NCBI GenBank assembly: GCA_022820625.1
Contig: JAJEFE010000084.1
Location: forward strand, 1 to 33,292
Direction: 5' to 3'
Source of the DNA: Gammaproteobacteria bacterium
GTDB lineage: Bacteria > Pseudomonadota > Gammaproteobacteria > Steroidobacterales > Rariloculaceae
Length of the DNA stretch: 33,292 bases
The notes beneath the pieces are model-generated. The model did not search any database, had not been told where the DNA came from, and saw only the letters and a program-made list of their open reading frames with translations. Positions 17,216 through 24,664 of the stretch are shown here, in pieces (the stretch's first letter is position 1; each line of letters begins with the position of its first letter). Position numbers and translations under genes: made by a program.

Positions 17216-18190
17216 TCAGCGTATGGCTACGGGGTGAACGGGGCTCTGTACCGCACCGACGAACCGCGGTGCGGCGAGCACGAAGAGGAACTCGTGGGCG
17301 CCGTCGCGGGCCAATTCTCCGGTGCGGATGTTTTCAAGAATATGGACACCGTGCCTGACCAGCAGCGCGCTGTGCACCGGCAGGCGCTCGTCAGCATTCT
17401 CGCCCGGGATCACGTCGAGAGCCCAGGTATCGATGCCCACCGCGACCACCCCGAGACCGGCAAGGTATTCGGCTCCGTCCACGCCCAGTCCGGCCACGGA
17501 CTCCATGAAGCGCGCGGGATCGCTGTCGATCAGCTGCACGGAGCCCGTGTGCAGCAGTACCACGTCGCCCCGGCGAATCTCGATTCCCTGCCGCGCCATG
17601 GCGCTTTCCAGTTCCTGCCGATTGATCGCGGTCCCGCCGGGAACCAGGTCCGTACCAAGGTCTGCCGCGATATCCAGCAGGACACCGCGCGTGACGATGG
17701 GCGGGACCTCGTGGATGCTGTATCGGATGACGCCGTCCGGTCGAAGGACATCCTCGATCGGCACGTTGTTGTAGTGATGGCTGTCGACGCCCGCGTGTGC
17801 GAAGCCGTCGATCTGCGTGCCGATCCCGAGCCATGAGATGAGCAGATCGTCATTGCCGTTGGCCCTGTTGGAACCCCTGACAACCCCTTCATCCGTGTAG
17901 ATCCGGCTCACCTGTATCTGGTAGTTGCGTGTCCCGAAGGCCGGTGTGCCGGGCCCGGTGGGTATGGCAAGCGAATAGACCTTGCCGTCACGGACCAGAC
18001 CCGCCGCTTCGAGCACAATTTCGGCTGACAGGTTGTTCACGGCGCCGAGCGTATCGTCGGGGCCGTAGGGAGACGGGAGCAGACTCTCCTGTGCGCTGAC
18101 GGGAATGGAGCCCAGGGATCCCAATGCTGCGCAGAGAACAAAGATTACTGCGAGGCGCTCGATCCGGGACGAGCTGTATTGACCGATCAT
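17216..18190 (-). CDS. Exported cyclase-family protein (kynurenine-formamidase fold), variant metal site
   Basis: A 324-residue protein with an N-terminal signal peptide (hydrophobic 12-30, cleavage near VSAQ). The swivelling beta/alpha/beta fold of the cyclase family (PF04199) is recognised from DTLGAVNNLSAEIVLEAAGL, RGVLLDIA, IRRGDVVLLHTG and GVVAVGIDTWALDV. The metal motif, HxGTHxDxPxH in kynurenine formamidase, is here GTQIDGFAH (124-132). D128 and H132 remain, but Q126 replaces the middle histidine and the first histidine position is glycine. A GTQ-D-x3-H variant occurs in a separate clade of long cyclase-family proteins. The reaction is unknown; hydrolysis of a cyclic or formyl amide is possible. 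The gene starts 7 bp after the paralogous upstream gene ends. Confidence 0.82.
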   Translation of the reverse strand: MIGQYSSSRIERLAVIFVLCAALGSLGSIPVSAQESLLPSPYGPDDTLGAVNNLSAEIVLEAAGLVRDGKVYSLAIPTGPGTPAFGTRNYQIQVSRIYTDEGVVRGSNRANGNDDLLISWLGIGTQIDGFAHAGVDSHHYNNVPIEDVLRPDGVIRYSIHEVPPIVTRGVLLDIAADLGTDLVPGGTAINRQELESAMARQGIEIRRGDVVLLHTGSVQLIDSDPARFMESVAGLGVDGAEYLAGLGVVAVGIDTWALDVIPGENADERLPVHSALLVRHGVHILENIRTGELARDGAHEFLFVLAAPRFVGAVQSPVHPVAIR

Positions 18191-18197
18191 GTGGACC

Positions 18198-19175
18198 TCA
18201 GAAAATCGCGACTGGATTGAGCGGGGAACCGGTGCCGCCCGGAACACGCAAGGGCGCGGCCGCGATGGCAAACTCCCATCGTCCTGCTTCGGCAGAGTAT
18301 TCGGCCACGGCCTCCAGATCCAGGCTGTCGAGAATCGGCGTACCCATTGCGACAAGCAGCAACGTGTGCAGTGGCCACCGGTTGTTTTCCACGTTGGATG
18401 GGGCCGCATCGACGACCGCATCGCTGCCCACCACTGCGACATCGCGTTCACGGAGCCAGGCCGCAGTCGTATAGTGCAGTCCGGCCGCCGCTTCTGCGAC
18501 ATCCCATGCGCCCAGCGCTTCGCGGCGCGCCCAGCGCCCTGTTCTGAACAGCACCACGTCGCCAGGTTCGATGGACGTTTCCAACTGCCGCTCCCAGGCA
18601 TCCAGTTCCTCGCTGTAAACGGCAGTGCCCGGCTCAAGCCACGGCACGCCCCTGTGACGAGCCAGGTCGACGAGCACGGCGCGCGTGAAGATTCCATCTT
18701 CCATCGCCGTGATACCCACCAGACTGCACCCATCTTCGCTGACGGTATCGATCGCGAAACCGTTGTAGGTCTCGCCGTCATAGAAGCGGTGGCAGAGCGC
18801 ATCCAGGTGCGAATGTACAAACCCGTGATACTCAACCCCGATGTGATCGAAAAACCACTCCGGCGCTGCCTCGATTTGATATAGCGCGTGGGAATAAGGC
18901 ATCGGATTGTCTGGCGTCACGTCGGTCAGTGTTTCGTGTGCCAGTGAAACAGTCACGCCATCCACGACGAGTCCGGCGGCGGCAATTCGTTTGGAAGGCG
19001 TGATCAGATTTACGGTCCCGAGTTGATCGTCCGCGCCCCACCGGCCGCGATTGGAGACCTCGCGCATCAGTTCGTCATATTGCTCTTTCGGGACTACATC
19101 CTGCGCGCGCGCTTTCCACCCGACGCCGTGCCACATCACGATGCCTACGGCAAGAATTACTATGGATAATTTCAT
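18198..19175 (-). CDS. Exported cyclase-family protein (kynurenine-formamidase fold)
   Basis: A 325-residue paralogue of the following gene. ATG 19175 has GGGAG upstream and gives a signal peptide ending near ARAQ (residues 1-25). WGADDQLGTVNLITPSKRIA (46-65) is the family N-terminal block. The putative metal motif HSHLDALCH (121-129) offers H123, D125 and H129. RAVLVDLARHRGV, EPGDVVLFRTGRW and DVAVVGSDAV follow the fold. A divalent-metal hydrolase in the periplasm is the likely role; the substrate is unknown. With the 7-bp downstream gene it forms a two-gene operon divergent from rnt. Confidence 0.84.
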   Translation of the reverse strand: MKLSIVILAVGIVMWHGVGWKARAQDVVPKEQYDELMREVSNRGRWGADDQLGTVNLITPSKRIAAAGLVVDGVTVSLAHETLTDVTPDNPMPYSHALYQIEAAPEWFFDHIGVEYHGFVHSHLDALCHRFYDGETYNGFAIDTVSEDGCSLVGITAMEDGIFTRAVLVDLARHRGVPWLEPGTAVYSEELDAWERQLETSIEPGDVVLFRTGRWARREALGAWDVAEAAAGLHYTTAAWLRERDVAVVGSDAVVDAAPSNVENNRWPLHTLLLVAMGTPILDSLDLEAVAEYSAEAGRWEFAIAAAPLRVPGGTGSPLNPVAIF

Positions 19176-19361
19176 CCTGGGCTCCCTGAATTTTGCGGTA
19201 GGGCTTCTTGAACGGGACATCGTTCGTCGCGGACTGGTGATGACAAATTGAATCGCCGGAATTATATCGGGCGGTTCCGCCGGGTGTGATTCTGCTAATA
19301 TCGCCGCCGACACCGTGGAGGGCCCGGATCGCCTGTTGGTGGTACTACCCACAAGACTGAC

Positions 19362-20021
19362 ATGAGCGCCGCGAATCAGGCTGCCGGCCAGGCTGCAGGA
19401 CCGTCCCCGGGCATTGCCGGACGCTTTCGCGGCTTCCTGCCGGTGGTCGTCGACGTGGAGACGGGCGGTTTCAATCCCGCCACGGACGCGCTGCTTGAGA
19501 TCGCCGCGGTACTGTTGCGGCTGGACGATGACGGAGAACTGCACCCGGCCGAGGCTGTCCGCTATCACGTCGAGCCCTTTCCAGGCGCACGCCTCGATCC
19601 GGCCTCCCTGGAAGTCACCGGCATCGACCCGTTTCATCCATTCCGCCTGGCCGTGGACGAAAACGAAGCGTTGCGTGGCGTGTTCGACATGGTTCGCAAG
19701 GAAATCAAGGCACAAAAATGCAACCGGGCCGTGCTTGTGGGTCACAACTCGTTTTTCGACCTGCAGTTCGTCCATGCGGCAGCGGAGCGCAACAAGATCA
19801 AGCGCAATCCGTTTCACCCGTTCTCGAGCTTCGACACTGCAACGCTCGCAGGTGTCGCCTATGGCCAGACAGTACTCAGCCGCGCCGTCACTGCCGCAGG
19901 AATAGCGTGGGACGAAAGCCAGGCCCATTCGGCCGCGTACGACGCCGATGTCACGGCGCGAGTGTTCTGCGAAATCGTGAACCGGTTCAGGCCGGTGTAC
20001 GAGGGCTTGATCGACGGTTAG
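19362..20021 (+). CDS. rnt: Ribonuclease T
   Basis: RNase T is a DEDDh 3'-5' exoribonuclease that trims tRNA and 5S/23S rRNA ends; it acts as a dimer. The 219-residue product aligns with the E. coli enzyme (215) throughout: [18 protein letters not shown] holds D31 and E33, HNSFFD gives D133, and [13 protein letters not shown] gives H189 and D194. The N-terminal 19 residues are Ala/Gly-rich and not conserved, so a slightly later start is possible, though no better in-frame start is seen. It is convergent with vapC (19 bp). Confidence 0.96.
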   Translation: MSAANQAAGQAAGPSPGIAGRFRGFLPVVVDVETGGFNPATDALLEIAAVLLRLDDDGELHPAEAVRYHVEPFPGARLDPASLEVTGIDPFHPFRLAVDENEALRGVFDMVRKEIKAQKCNRAVLVGHNSFFDLQFVHAAAERNKIKRNPFHPFSSFDTATLAGVAYGQTVLSRAVTAAGIAWDESQAHSAAYDADVTARVFCEIVNRFRPVYEGLIDG

Positions 20022-20040
20022 CCGCCTGCACTATGGTTGG

Positions 20041-20430
20041 CTAGAGTGTTTCCAGGCCCAGATGCTGCTGAATCTGCTCGAAATCCCTGTCGGAATGAAG
20101 CAGGGCGTGCCGGTTCTCCATGCAATAGGTGGCGATCAGCATGACGATTGTCTTGCGCACGGTAACGCCCCTGGCGCGAAGCACGCGGTAGTTTCGAGCG
20201 CTGGCCAGCGCGATGTCCCGGCCGACCATGGGCTCGAACATGAGCGTGTCCATCGCGTCAAGCGCTCTGCGAACGTCGAGGTCGGAACGAAAGCCTTGCA
20301 GGACCTCCGCGAGGATCAGATCGCCAATCACGACTGGTTCGACGCCGAGAATGCCGTCGAGAAGTAACGTCTCCCGGGTCTCCGTGCCGTTGAAATAGCC
20401 GATCCAGACGGAGGAATCGACGACGATCAC
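20041..20430 (-). CDS. vapC: VapC-type PIN-domain toxin with altered active site
   Basis: A 129-residue PIN-domain protein of the usual toxin size, expected to cleave RNA with an acidic metal site. D5 (VDSSVWI), E42 (LAEVLQGF) and D114/D116 (SDRDF) are in place. The segment GVTVRKTI-x-MLIATYC normally has aspartate at x, the third acidic ligand, but here it is V96 (codon GTC at 20145-20143). Loss of this residue usually abolishes or strongly reduces nuclease activity in PIN toxins, so the protein may be an inactive or antitoxin-titrating relic; a sequencing error cannot be excluded. The start overlaps the vapB stop by four bases. Confidence 0.93.
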   Translation of the reverse strand: MIVVDSSVWIGYFNGTETRETLLLDGILGVEPVVIGDLILAEVLQGFRSDLDVRRALDAMDTLMFEPMVGRDIALASARNYRVLRARGVTVRKTIVMLIATYCMENRHALLHSDRDFEQIQQHLGLETL

Positions 20431-20621
20431 CGATCGCGCCGCATCTCGTCAAGAGAGCCTTCCCAGCGTAACTTCCCACGCAACTGCCGGATACGGGCCT
20501 GGTTCCGTGTACGCACCAACAGGCGCAGTCCCTCCTCCACAGCAGCCTTCTTGGTCCTGTATCCGCCTGCCTTCAATGCCTCCGCCATAAGGGCGTCGTC
20601 GATCTCGATGTTGGTGCGCAT
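20427..20621 (-). CDS. vapB: VapB-type antitoxin
   Basis: A 64-residue protein of the MRTNIEIDDALM family: an N-terminal ribbon-helix-helix-like DNA-binding part, GYRTKKAAVEEGLRLLVR in the middle, and a C-terminal toxin-wrapping tail RGKLRWEGSLDEMRRDR. It neutralises VapC by binding its active site and, with VapC, represses its own promoter. AGGAG lies 6 bp before the ATG. The gene is the first of the vapBC pair; a palindrome overlapping its -10 box is the likely operator. Confidence 0.94.
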   Translation of the reverse strand: MRTNIEIDDALMAEALKAGGYRTKKAAVEEGLRLLVRTRNQARIRQLRGKLRWEGSLDEMRRDR

Positions 20622-20632
20622 GCTGGCTCCTG

Positions 20633-20661
20633 ATGTGTATAGATTAGTGAATTATACACAT
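20633..20661 (-). promoter_or_regulatory. vapBC operator palindrome overlapping the -10 box
   Basis: ATGTGTATA (20633-20641) and TATACACAT (20653-20661) form perfect 9-bp inverted arms with an 11-bp spacer, 11 bp upstream of the vapB ATG. The minus strand reads TATAAT at 20656-20651, so one arm covers the -10 hexamer. No good -35 was found. The arrangement is that expected for toxin-antitoxin autorepression by VapB or the VapBC complex; binding is inferred. Confidence 0.75.
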
Positions 20662-20812
20662 TGCACAAGTCCAAATCATGACGCCGCATTCGCACCGGCG
20701 TTGCGTCGTCGATCCACATAACCCAATACCTGCGAGCGTCGCCCAGGGCAATACGCCGTATCCGCGTGCCGGACCCGTACCGTAATTCCACGCCAGGGCG
20801 AACGGCGGCTTG

Positions 20813-21148
20813 TCAGTCCGCTTCCGCCTCCGGGGGCGGCGCCGCCGACTCCACAACGGTCTTGAGCTCGCCGGAATGGTACATCTCAATGGCGATGTCG
20901 CAGCCGCCGATAAGTTCGCCGTTGACATAGAGCTGGGGATAGGTCGGCCAGTTGGAATAGACCTTCAACCCCTCGCGAATCTCCGGATCCTCAAATATAT
21001 TGACGAAGGCAAAGGGCTTGCCCACGGCCCGCAGCGCGGCCACGGTCTGCGCGGAAAAGCCGCACTGGGGAAAGTCCGGCGTGCCCTTCATGTAGAGCAG
21101 CACCGGATGGCTGCGCAGTTGGCTCTCGATCCTCTCGTTGACGTCCAT
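20813..21148 (-). CDS. grxD: Monothiol glutaredoxin (CGFS type)
   Basis: A 111-residue glutaredoxin that binds a [2Fe-2S] cluster with glutathione and passes it to target proteins. The active site is C29-G30-F31-S32 in MKGTPDFPQCGFSAQTV. Glutathione contacts are expected in the NWPTYPQLYVNGELIGGCDI block, which also has the cis-proline TYPQL. Length matches E. coli GrxD (115). ATG 21148 is preferred; a GTG three codons upstream is the alternative, since GGAGG lies just before it. It is upstream of vapBC but 190 bp away and probably separately expressed. Confidence 0.95.
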   Translation of the reverse strand: MDVNERIESQLRSHPVLLYMKGTPDFPQCGFSAQTVAALRAVGKPFAFVNIFEDPEIREGLKVYSNWPTYPQLYVNGELIGGCDIAIEMYHSGELKTVVESAAPPPEAEAD

Positions 21149-21212
21149 CGCTTCCACAGGCCTCCGTTGACAAGCGACCCGCAGCCATCGGCTTCCTGCC
21201 TGGGAAAGCCGT

Positions 21213-21239
21213 TTGGCAGCGGGCTGGTGATTGAATAAT
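21213..21239 (+). promoter_or_regulatory. Candidate promoter for the PuuD-like gene
   Basis: TTGGCA (21213-21218) and AATAAT (21234-21239) each match five of six consensus bases, but the spacer is only 15 bp. It lies about 110 bp before the gene in the divergent gap from grxD. Weak candidate only. Confidence 0.25.
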
Positions 21240-21348
21240 GCGGGTCCCTAACCTATTCTTCAAGTTCCGAAAACAATGGTCCGATCGAGCAGGTCTGATC
21301 GAGTCCGGAAAACTCTACGCCCAAGAATATCGGAGAGGAAATCTACAC

Positions 21349-21960
21349 ATGAATCCGCTGAATACTGTAAAGGGAACTATTGGTGCCGGTGTTGCTCTTG
21401 CCATCCTGATCGGTCTTGTCACCATGGGAGGCGCCACCTGGAACCTTGCGAGCGAAATTAGTCTGATCGTATGGATTCATGTCCTTGCGGGCATTACCTG
21501 GATCGGCCTGCTTTATTATTTTAATTTTGTCCAAGTCCCGGCACTAGCGGAAGCCGCATCGGACGAGGGCGGCCCCGGGGGGGCTGGTATCACCAAGTAC
21601 GTTGCACCTCGGGCGTTATGGTGGTTCCGATGGGGTGCGGTCGTAACATGGCTTTCCGGCGCATTGGCCTTGATACGGCTTGGGCACTTTGACGATGCTT
21701 TGGTATTGGGATTGGGTGCCGCTGACGACCGAGGTCTGCTGATTGGTGTCGGCGCTTGGTTGGGCACGATTATGCTATTCAACGTCTGGGTGCTCATTTG
21801 GCCCAATCAGAAGAAGATCCTCGGAATGGTAGACGCGTCAGACGACGAGATCGCAAAGGCGCGTCGGGTAGCCTTTCTCGCCTCACGCACTAACACGCTG
21901 CTATCCATCCCTATGCTGATGAGTATGGTCGGCTATGGGCATGGTAGCTTTATCATCTAG
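21349..21960 (+). CDS. PuuD-like (urate hydroxylase N-terminal type) membrane protein
   Basis: A 203-residue membrane protein. ATG 21349 is supported by GGAGAGGAA 8 nt upstream. Four or five hydrophobic helices are seen: 11-28, 36-60 (WIHVLAGITWIGLLYYFNF, with H44), then ALWWFRWGAVVTWLSGAL, then GVGAWLGTIMLFNVWVLIWP, and the C-terminus. This matches the membrane domain of PuuD-type urate hydroxylase, but the C-terminal cytochrome c part is absent, as in many short homologues annotated this way. Histidines near helices 2-4 may hold haem, which is inference. Base composition is unlike the neighbours: two lines counted by hand gave 47-48% GC. A strong terminator follows. Confidence 0.72.
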   Translation: MNPLNTVKGTIGAGVALAILIGLVTMGGATWNLASEISLIVWIHVLAGITWIGLLYYFNFVQVPALAEAASDEGGPGGAGITKYVAPRALWWFRWGAVVTWLSGALALIRLGHFDDALVLGLGAADDRGLLIGVGAWLGTIMLFNVWVLIWPNQKKILGMVDASDDEIAKARRVAFLASRTNTLLSIPMLMSMVGYGHGSFII

Positions 21961-21982
21961 ACGGCAAGTCGACAGGCTCTTG

Positions 21983-22018
21983 AAGCCCGGAAAGGCAGAC
22001 CGCCTTTCCGGGCTTTTT
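21983..22018 (+). terminator. Rho-independent terminator after the PuuD-like gene
   Basis: A 13-bp perfect stem, AAGCCCGGAAAGG (21983-21995) with CCTTTCCGGGCTT (22003-22015), has a 7-nt loop and runs into TTTTT (22014-22018). It starts 22 bp after the stop codon and isolates the gene from nadC. It is the clearest intrinsic terminator in the window. Confidence 0.95.
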
Positions 22019-22042
22019 CGTGTTCCGCGCTAAACTTCCCTA

Positions 22043-22894
22043 ATGATGGATACACTCATCTCTGCCGATGCAGTCTCGAAAGCAGTGGCGCAGGCGCTGC
22101 GTGAGGATGTCGGTGCGGGTGACCTGACCGCCGAACTGATCCCGGCGGATGACACGGCGAATGCACGAGTCATTGCACGGGAAGGTTGTACTCTCTGTGG
22201 AACCGCCTGGTTTGCCGAGGTGTTCCACCAGCTTGACACAGACGTCACGGTACACTGGCACTGCACAGATGGAGAAGCCGTAACAACGGGAACCGACGTT
22301 TGTCACCTGCGTGGTCCTGCAAGAGCCCTGTTGTCCGGCGAGCGGACCGCTCTGAATTTCCTGCAGACCCTGTCGGCGACAGCCACCGCCGCCCGGCGTT
22401 ATGTCGATGCCGTGGCGGGCACCGGAGCGAAAATTCTGGACACGCGAAAGACCATTCCCGGACTTCGCGCCGCCCAGAAATACGCCGTTCGTTGTGGAGG
22501 CGCACTCAATCACCGCCAGGGGCTCTACGACGCCATTCTCATCAAGGAAAATCATATTGCAGCGGCAGGAGGATTACGCCAGGCCGTGGAAGCCTCCCGG
22601 CAAAAGACACCATCGGCATTGCTGGTAACCGAGGTTGAGAGCCTCAGCGAATTGCGCGAGGCGCTGGCGTGCGAGGTCGACAGGGTGTTGCTGGATGACT
22701 TCAGCCTCGAGGACATGCGGCAAGCCGTAAGGGTGCGCGACGCCAGCGACGGCCCTCGCGTGGCGCTTGAAGCCTCGGGCGGCGTGGGCTTCGATAGTAT
22801 TAGGAAAACGGCTCTGACGGGCGTCGACTACATCTCGGTCGGCGCCCTGACCAAGCACGTTCGCGCCGTGGATTTCTCGATGGGGCTCGTCTGA
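22043..22894 (+). CDS. nadC: Nicotinate-nucleotide pyrophosphorylase (quinolinate phosphoribosyltransferase)
   Basis: NadC turns quinolinate and PRPP into nicotinate mononucleotide and CO2, the last step of de novo nicotinate nucleotide synthesis. The 283-residue product has REDVGAGDLTAELIP at the N-terminus, SGERTALNFLQTLS (98-111), ILDTRKTIPGLR (131-142), GGALNHRQGLYDAILIKENH (152-171) and SGGVGFDSIRKTALTGVDYISVG near the end, including the phosphate-binding and quinolinate-binding basic residues. A second ATG at 22046 is an equally possible start. No nadA or nadB is nearby. Confidence 0.97.
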   Translation: MMDTLISADAVSKAVAQALREDVGAGDLTAELIPADDTANARVIAREGCTLCGTAWFAEVFHQLDTDVTVHWHCTDGEAVTTGTDVCHLRGPARALLSGERTALNFLQTLSATATAARRYVDAVAGTGAKILDTRKTIPGLRAAQKYAVRCGGALNHRQGLYDAILIKENHIAAAGGLRQAVEASRQKTPSALLVTEVESLSELREALACEVDRVLLDDFSLEDMRQAVRVRDASDGPRVALEASGGVGFDSIRKTALTGVDYISVGALTKHVRAVDFSMGLV

Positions 22895-22932
22895 CCTTCG
22901 GGCAAACCGGTCGGCTGACCCGTTCGACCGTT

Positions 22933-22944
22933 GCACAATTGTGC
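22933..22944. promoter_or_regulatory. 12-bp perfect palindrome upstream of the decarboxylase gene
   Basis: GCACAATTGTGC reads the same on both strands and lies 68 bp upstream of the decarboxylase start, in the 118-bp gap after nadC. Its position and symmetry fit an operator for a dimeric repressor or activator, but no promoter boxes can be fixed around it and chance is possible. Confidence 0.3.
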
Positions 22945-23012
22945 GAAACTATGCGGCGGCTCACACGTGTCAAGTAATATCGCGGGCGCTCAGTGCAAAA
23001 GGGGAACTCATC

Positions 23013-24524
23013 GTGAACGCGAAGGATGGCAAGGGGAATGCCTCCCTTCCCGATCCGGGCTCCGGCGAATCCAGCGGCATGGATGAGGAACACGCCGGCC
23101 TGCAAATGGCGCCGGATCTCATGCTGGACCTCGCCCGCCAGACTTCGGAAATCGTGGTCGACAGGATCCGTAACCTGCCTGAGAGCATTGCCTGGGACGG
23201 GGAGTTCCGCGAAGTCCTCGCGGAGGCGTTGATGGAAGATCCGCCCGAGAAGGGCCGGCCGGGTTCGGAGGTGCTCGAACAGGCCGCCCGCGATATCCTG
23301 CCGCTGACCCTCCGGCTCGATCATCCGCGCTCGTTCGCGTTCGTTCCCACGGCGCCCACGTGGCCGGGCGTGCTGGCTGAATTCATGGCCGCCGGCTACA
23401 ACATCAATGCATGTACCTGGTTGGTCGCGAGTGGCCCCAGCCAGCTTGAACTGGTGGTGATCGAGTGGTTTCGCCGCTGGCTGGGCTATCCCGAGGGCGC
23501 GGGAGGCCTGTTCACCAGCGGCGGTTCCGCGGCCAGCCTCGATGCCTTCGTCGCGGCCAGGGAGGCCGCCGGCCATCCCGAGCGCGCGACCGTGTACATG
23601 AGCGACCAGAGCCACACGGCATTCCTGCGCGCGGCAATCATTGCCGGCATCCGGCGGGAATGCATTCGCAGGATACCCACCGACCGGCATTTCCGTCTGG
23701 ATATGAAAGCACTCGCCGAAAGCGTGGCGAAGGACCGCGCCGCCGGTTACAACCCCGTGGCGATTTGCGCCAATGCGGGAACATCGAGCACGGGAACCGT
23801 GGACCCGCTCGGACCGATGGCGGACTACTGCGCCGCCGAGGGCATCTGGCTGCATGTCGACGCCGCCTACGGAGGCTTCGCGGTCCTGACCGAGCAGGGC
23901 AAGCGGCTCCTGGCGGGGATCGAGCGCGCCGATTCCATCGGGTTGGACGCACACAAATGGCTGTTCCAGCCGTATGAGGCGGGTTGCCTGCTCGTCAAGG
24001 ACCTGAGCACGCTCGAGAAAGCCTTCGGCGTTCAATGCGACATCCTGCAGGACACGATTTGGGGTGCGGATCACCCGAACTTCGGCGACCGAGGCCTGCA
24101 ACTGAGCCGTTCGTTCCGCGCCCTGAAGGTCTGGATGTCGATTCAGACCTTCGGAATGGCCGCGTTCCGGCGTGCCGTTGCGAACGGCATGGAATTGGCC
24201 GCGCGGGCGGAGGACCATGTCCGGGCGAGTCCCGTTCTGGAGGTCGTAAACGGCGCGTCGCTCAGTATCGTGTGCTTCCGGGTCAATCCCGGGGATGCCG
24301 GTCTTGGCGAAGCAACCCTCGAAGAGATCAACAGGAAAGTGCTCGCGCAGGTCTTCTGGGATGACACGGCGTTTATTTCATCGACGAGTCTGCACGGGAA
24401 ATTTTTCCTGCGGCTTTGCATCATCAACCACAATACGACCTGGACAGATGTTCGCGCGACACTGAAAGCGGTCGAACGATTCGGAAGAGACGCCCTGAAT
24501 TCCACCGCCGACAGTGGCCGTTGA
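23013..24524 (+). CDS. PLP-dependent group II decarboxylase (aromatic-amino-acid/glutamate type)
   Basis: A 503-residue fold-type I PLP enzyme of the pyridoxal-dependent decarboxylase family (PF00282). GTG 23013 is supported by AAAAGGGGAA 8 nt upstream. Visible residues are FTSGGSAASLDA (167-178) for the PLP phosphate, H201 in DQSHTAF stacking on the ring, D283 in HVDAAYGG pairing with the pyridine nitrogen, and K315 in DAHKWLFQ as the Schiff-base lysine. HPRSFAFVPT and NINACTWLVASGPSQLE resemble the substrate end of aromatic-L-amino-acid decarboxylases. A variable 30-residue charged N-terminus precedes the domain. The substrate is not predictable; tyrosine, tryptophan, DOPA or a related compound are options. 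Confidence 0.9.
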   Translation: MNAKDGKGNASLPDPGSGESSGMDEEHAGLQMAPDLMLDLARQTSEIVVDRIRNLPESIAWDGEFREVLAEALMEDPPEKGRPGSEVLEQAARDILPLTLRLDHPRSFAFVPTAPTWPGVLAEFMAAGYNINACTWLVASGPSQLELVVIEWFRRWLGYPEGAGGLFTSGGSAASLDAFVAAREAAGHPERATVYMSDQSHTAFLRAAIIAGIRRECIRRIPTDRHFRLDMKALAESVAKDRAAGYNPVAICANAGTSSTGTVDPLGPMADYCAAEGIWLHVDAAYGGFAVLTEQGKRLLAGIERADSIGLDAHKWLFQPYEAGCLLVKDLSTLEKAFGVQCDILQDTIWGADHPNFGDRGLQLSRSFRALKVWMSIQTFGMAAFRRAVANGMELAARAEDHVRASPVLEVVNGASLSIVCFRVNPGDAGLGEATLEEINRKVLAQVFWDDTAFISSTSLHGKFFLRLCIINHNTTWTDVRATLKAVERFGRDALNSTADSGR

Positions 24525-24664
24525 TCGAGGGGACCGCATCGAACTGGCGCCGGTGAGATGAATCGGCGAGATGAAGGAATTCCTCGCCGGCATGGATTTG
24601 CGATTCGAGCGCAGACCGCCCGGAACCGCCGTAGCCATGTTGCGTTCAGTCATTGTCGATTTCC

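Noticed and set aside
20573..20791. Short minus-strand frame spanning the vapB promoter region
   Set aside because: Runs through the vapB operator and start in another frame, with no recognised domain.
22800..24218. Long minus-strand open frame opposite the PLP decarboxylase
   Set aside because: Antisense shadow with no domain; the plus strand has the full PLP-enzyme motif set.
24525..24664. Hairpin CGGCGAG/CTCGCCG (24564-24589) as a terminator of the decarboxylase gene
   Set aside because: Seven-base stem with a 12-nt loop and no T-run; too weak to call.
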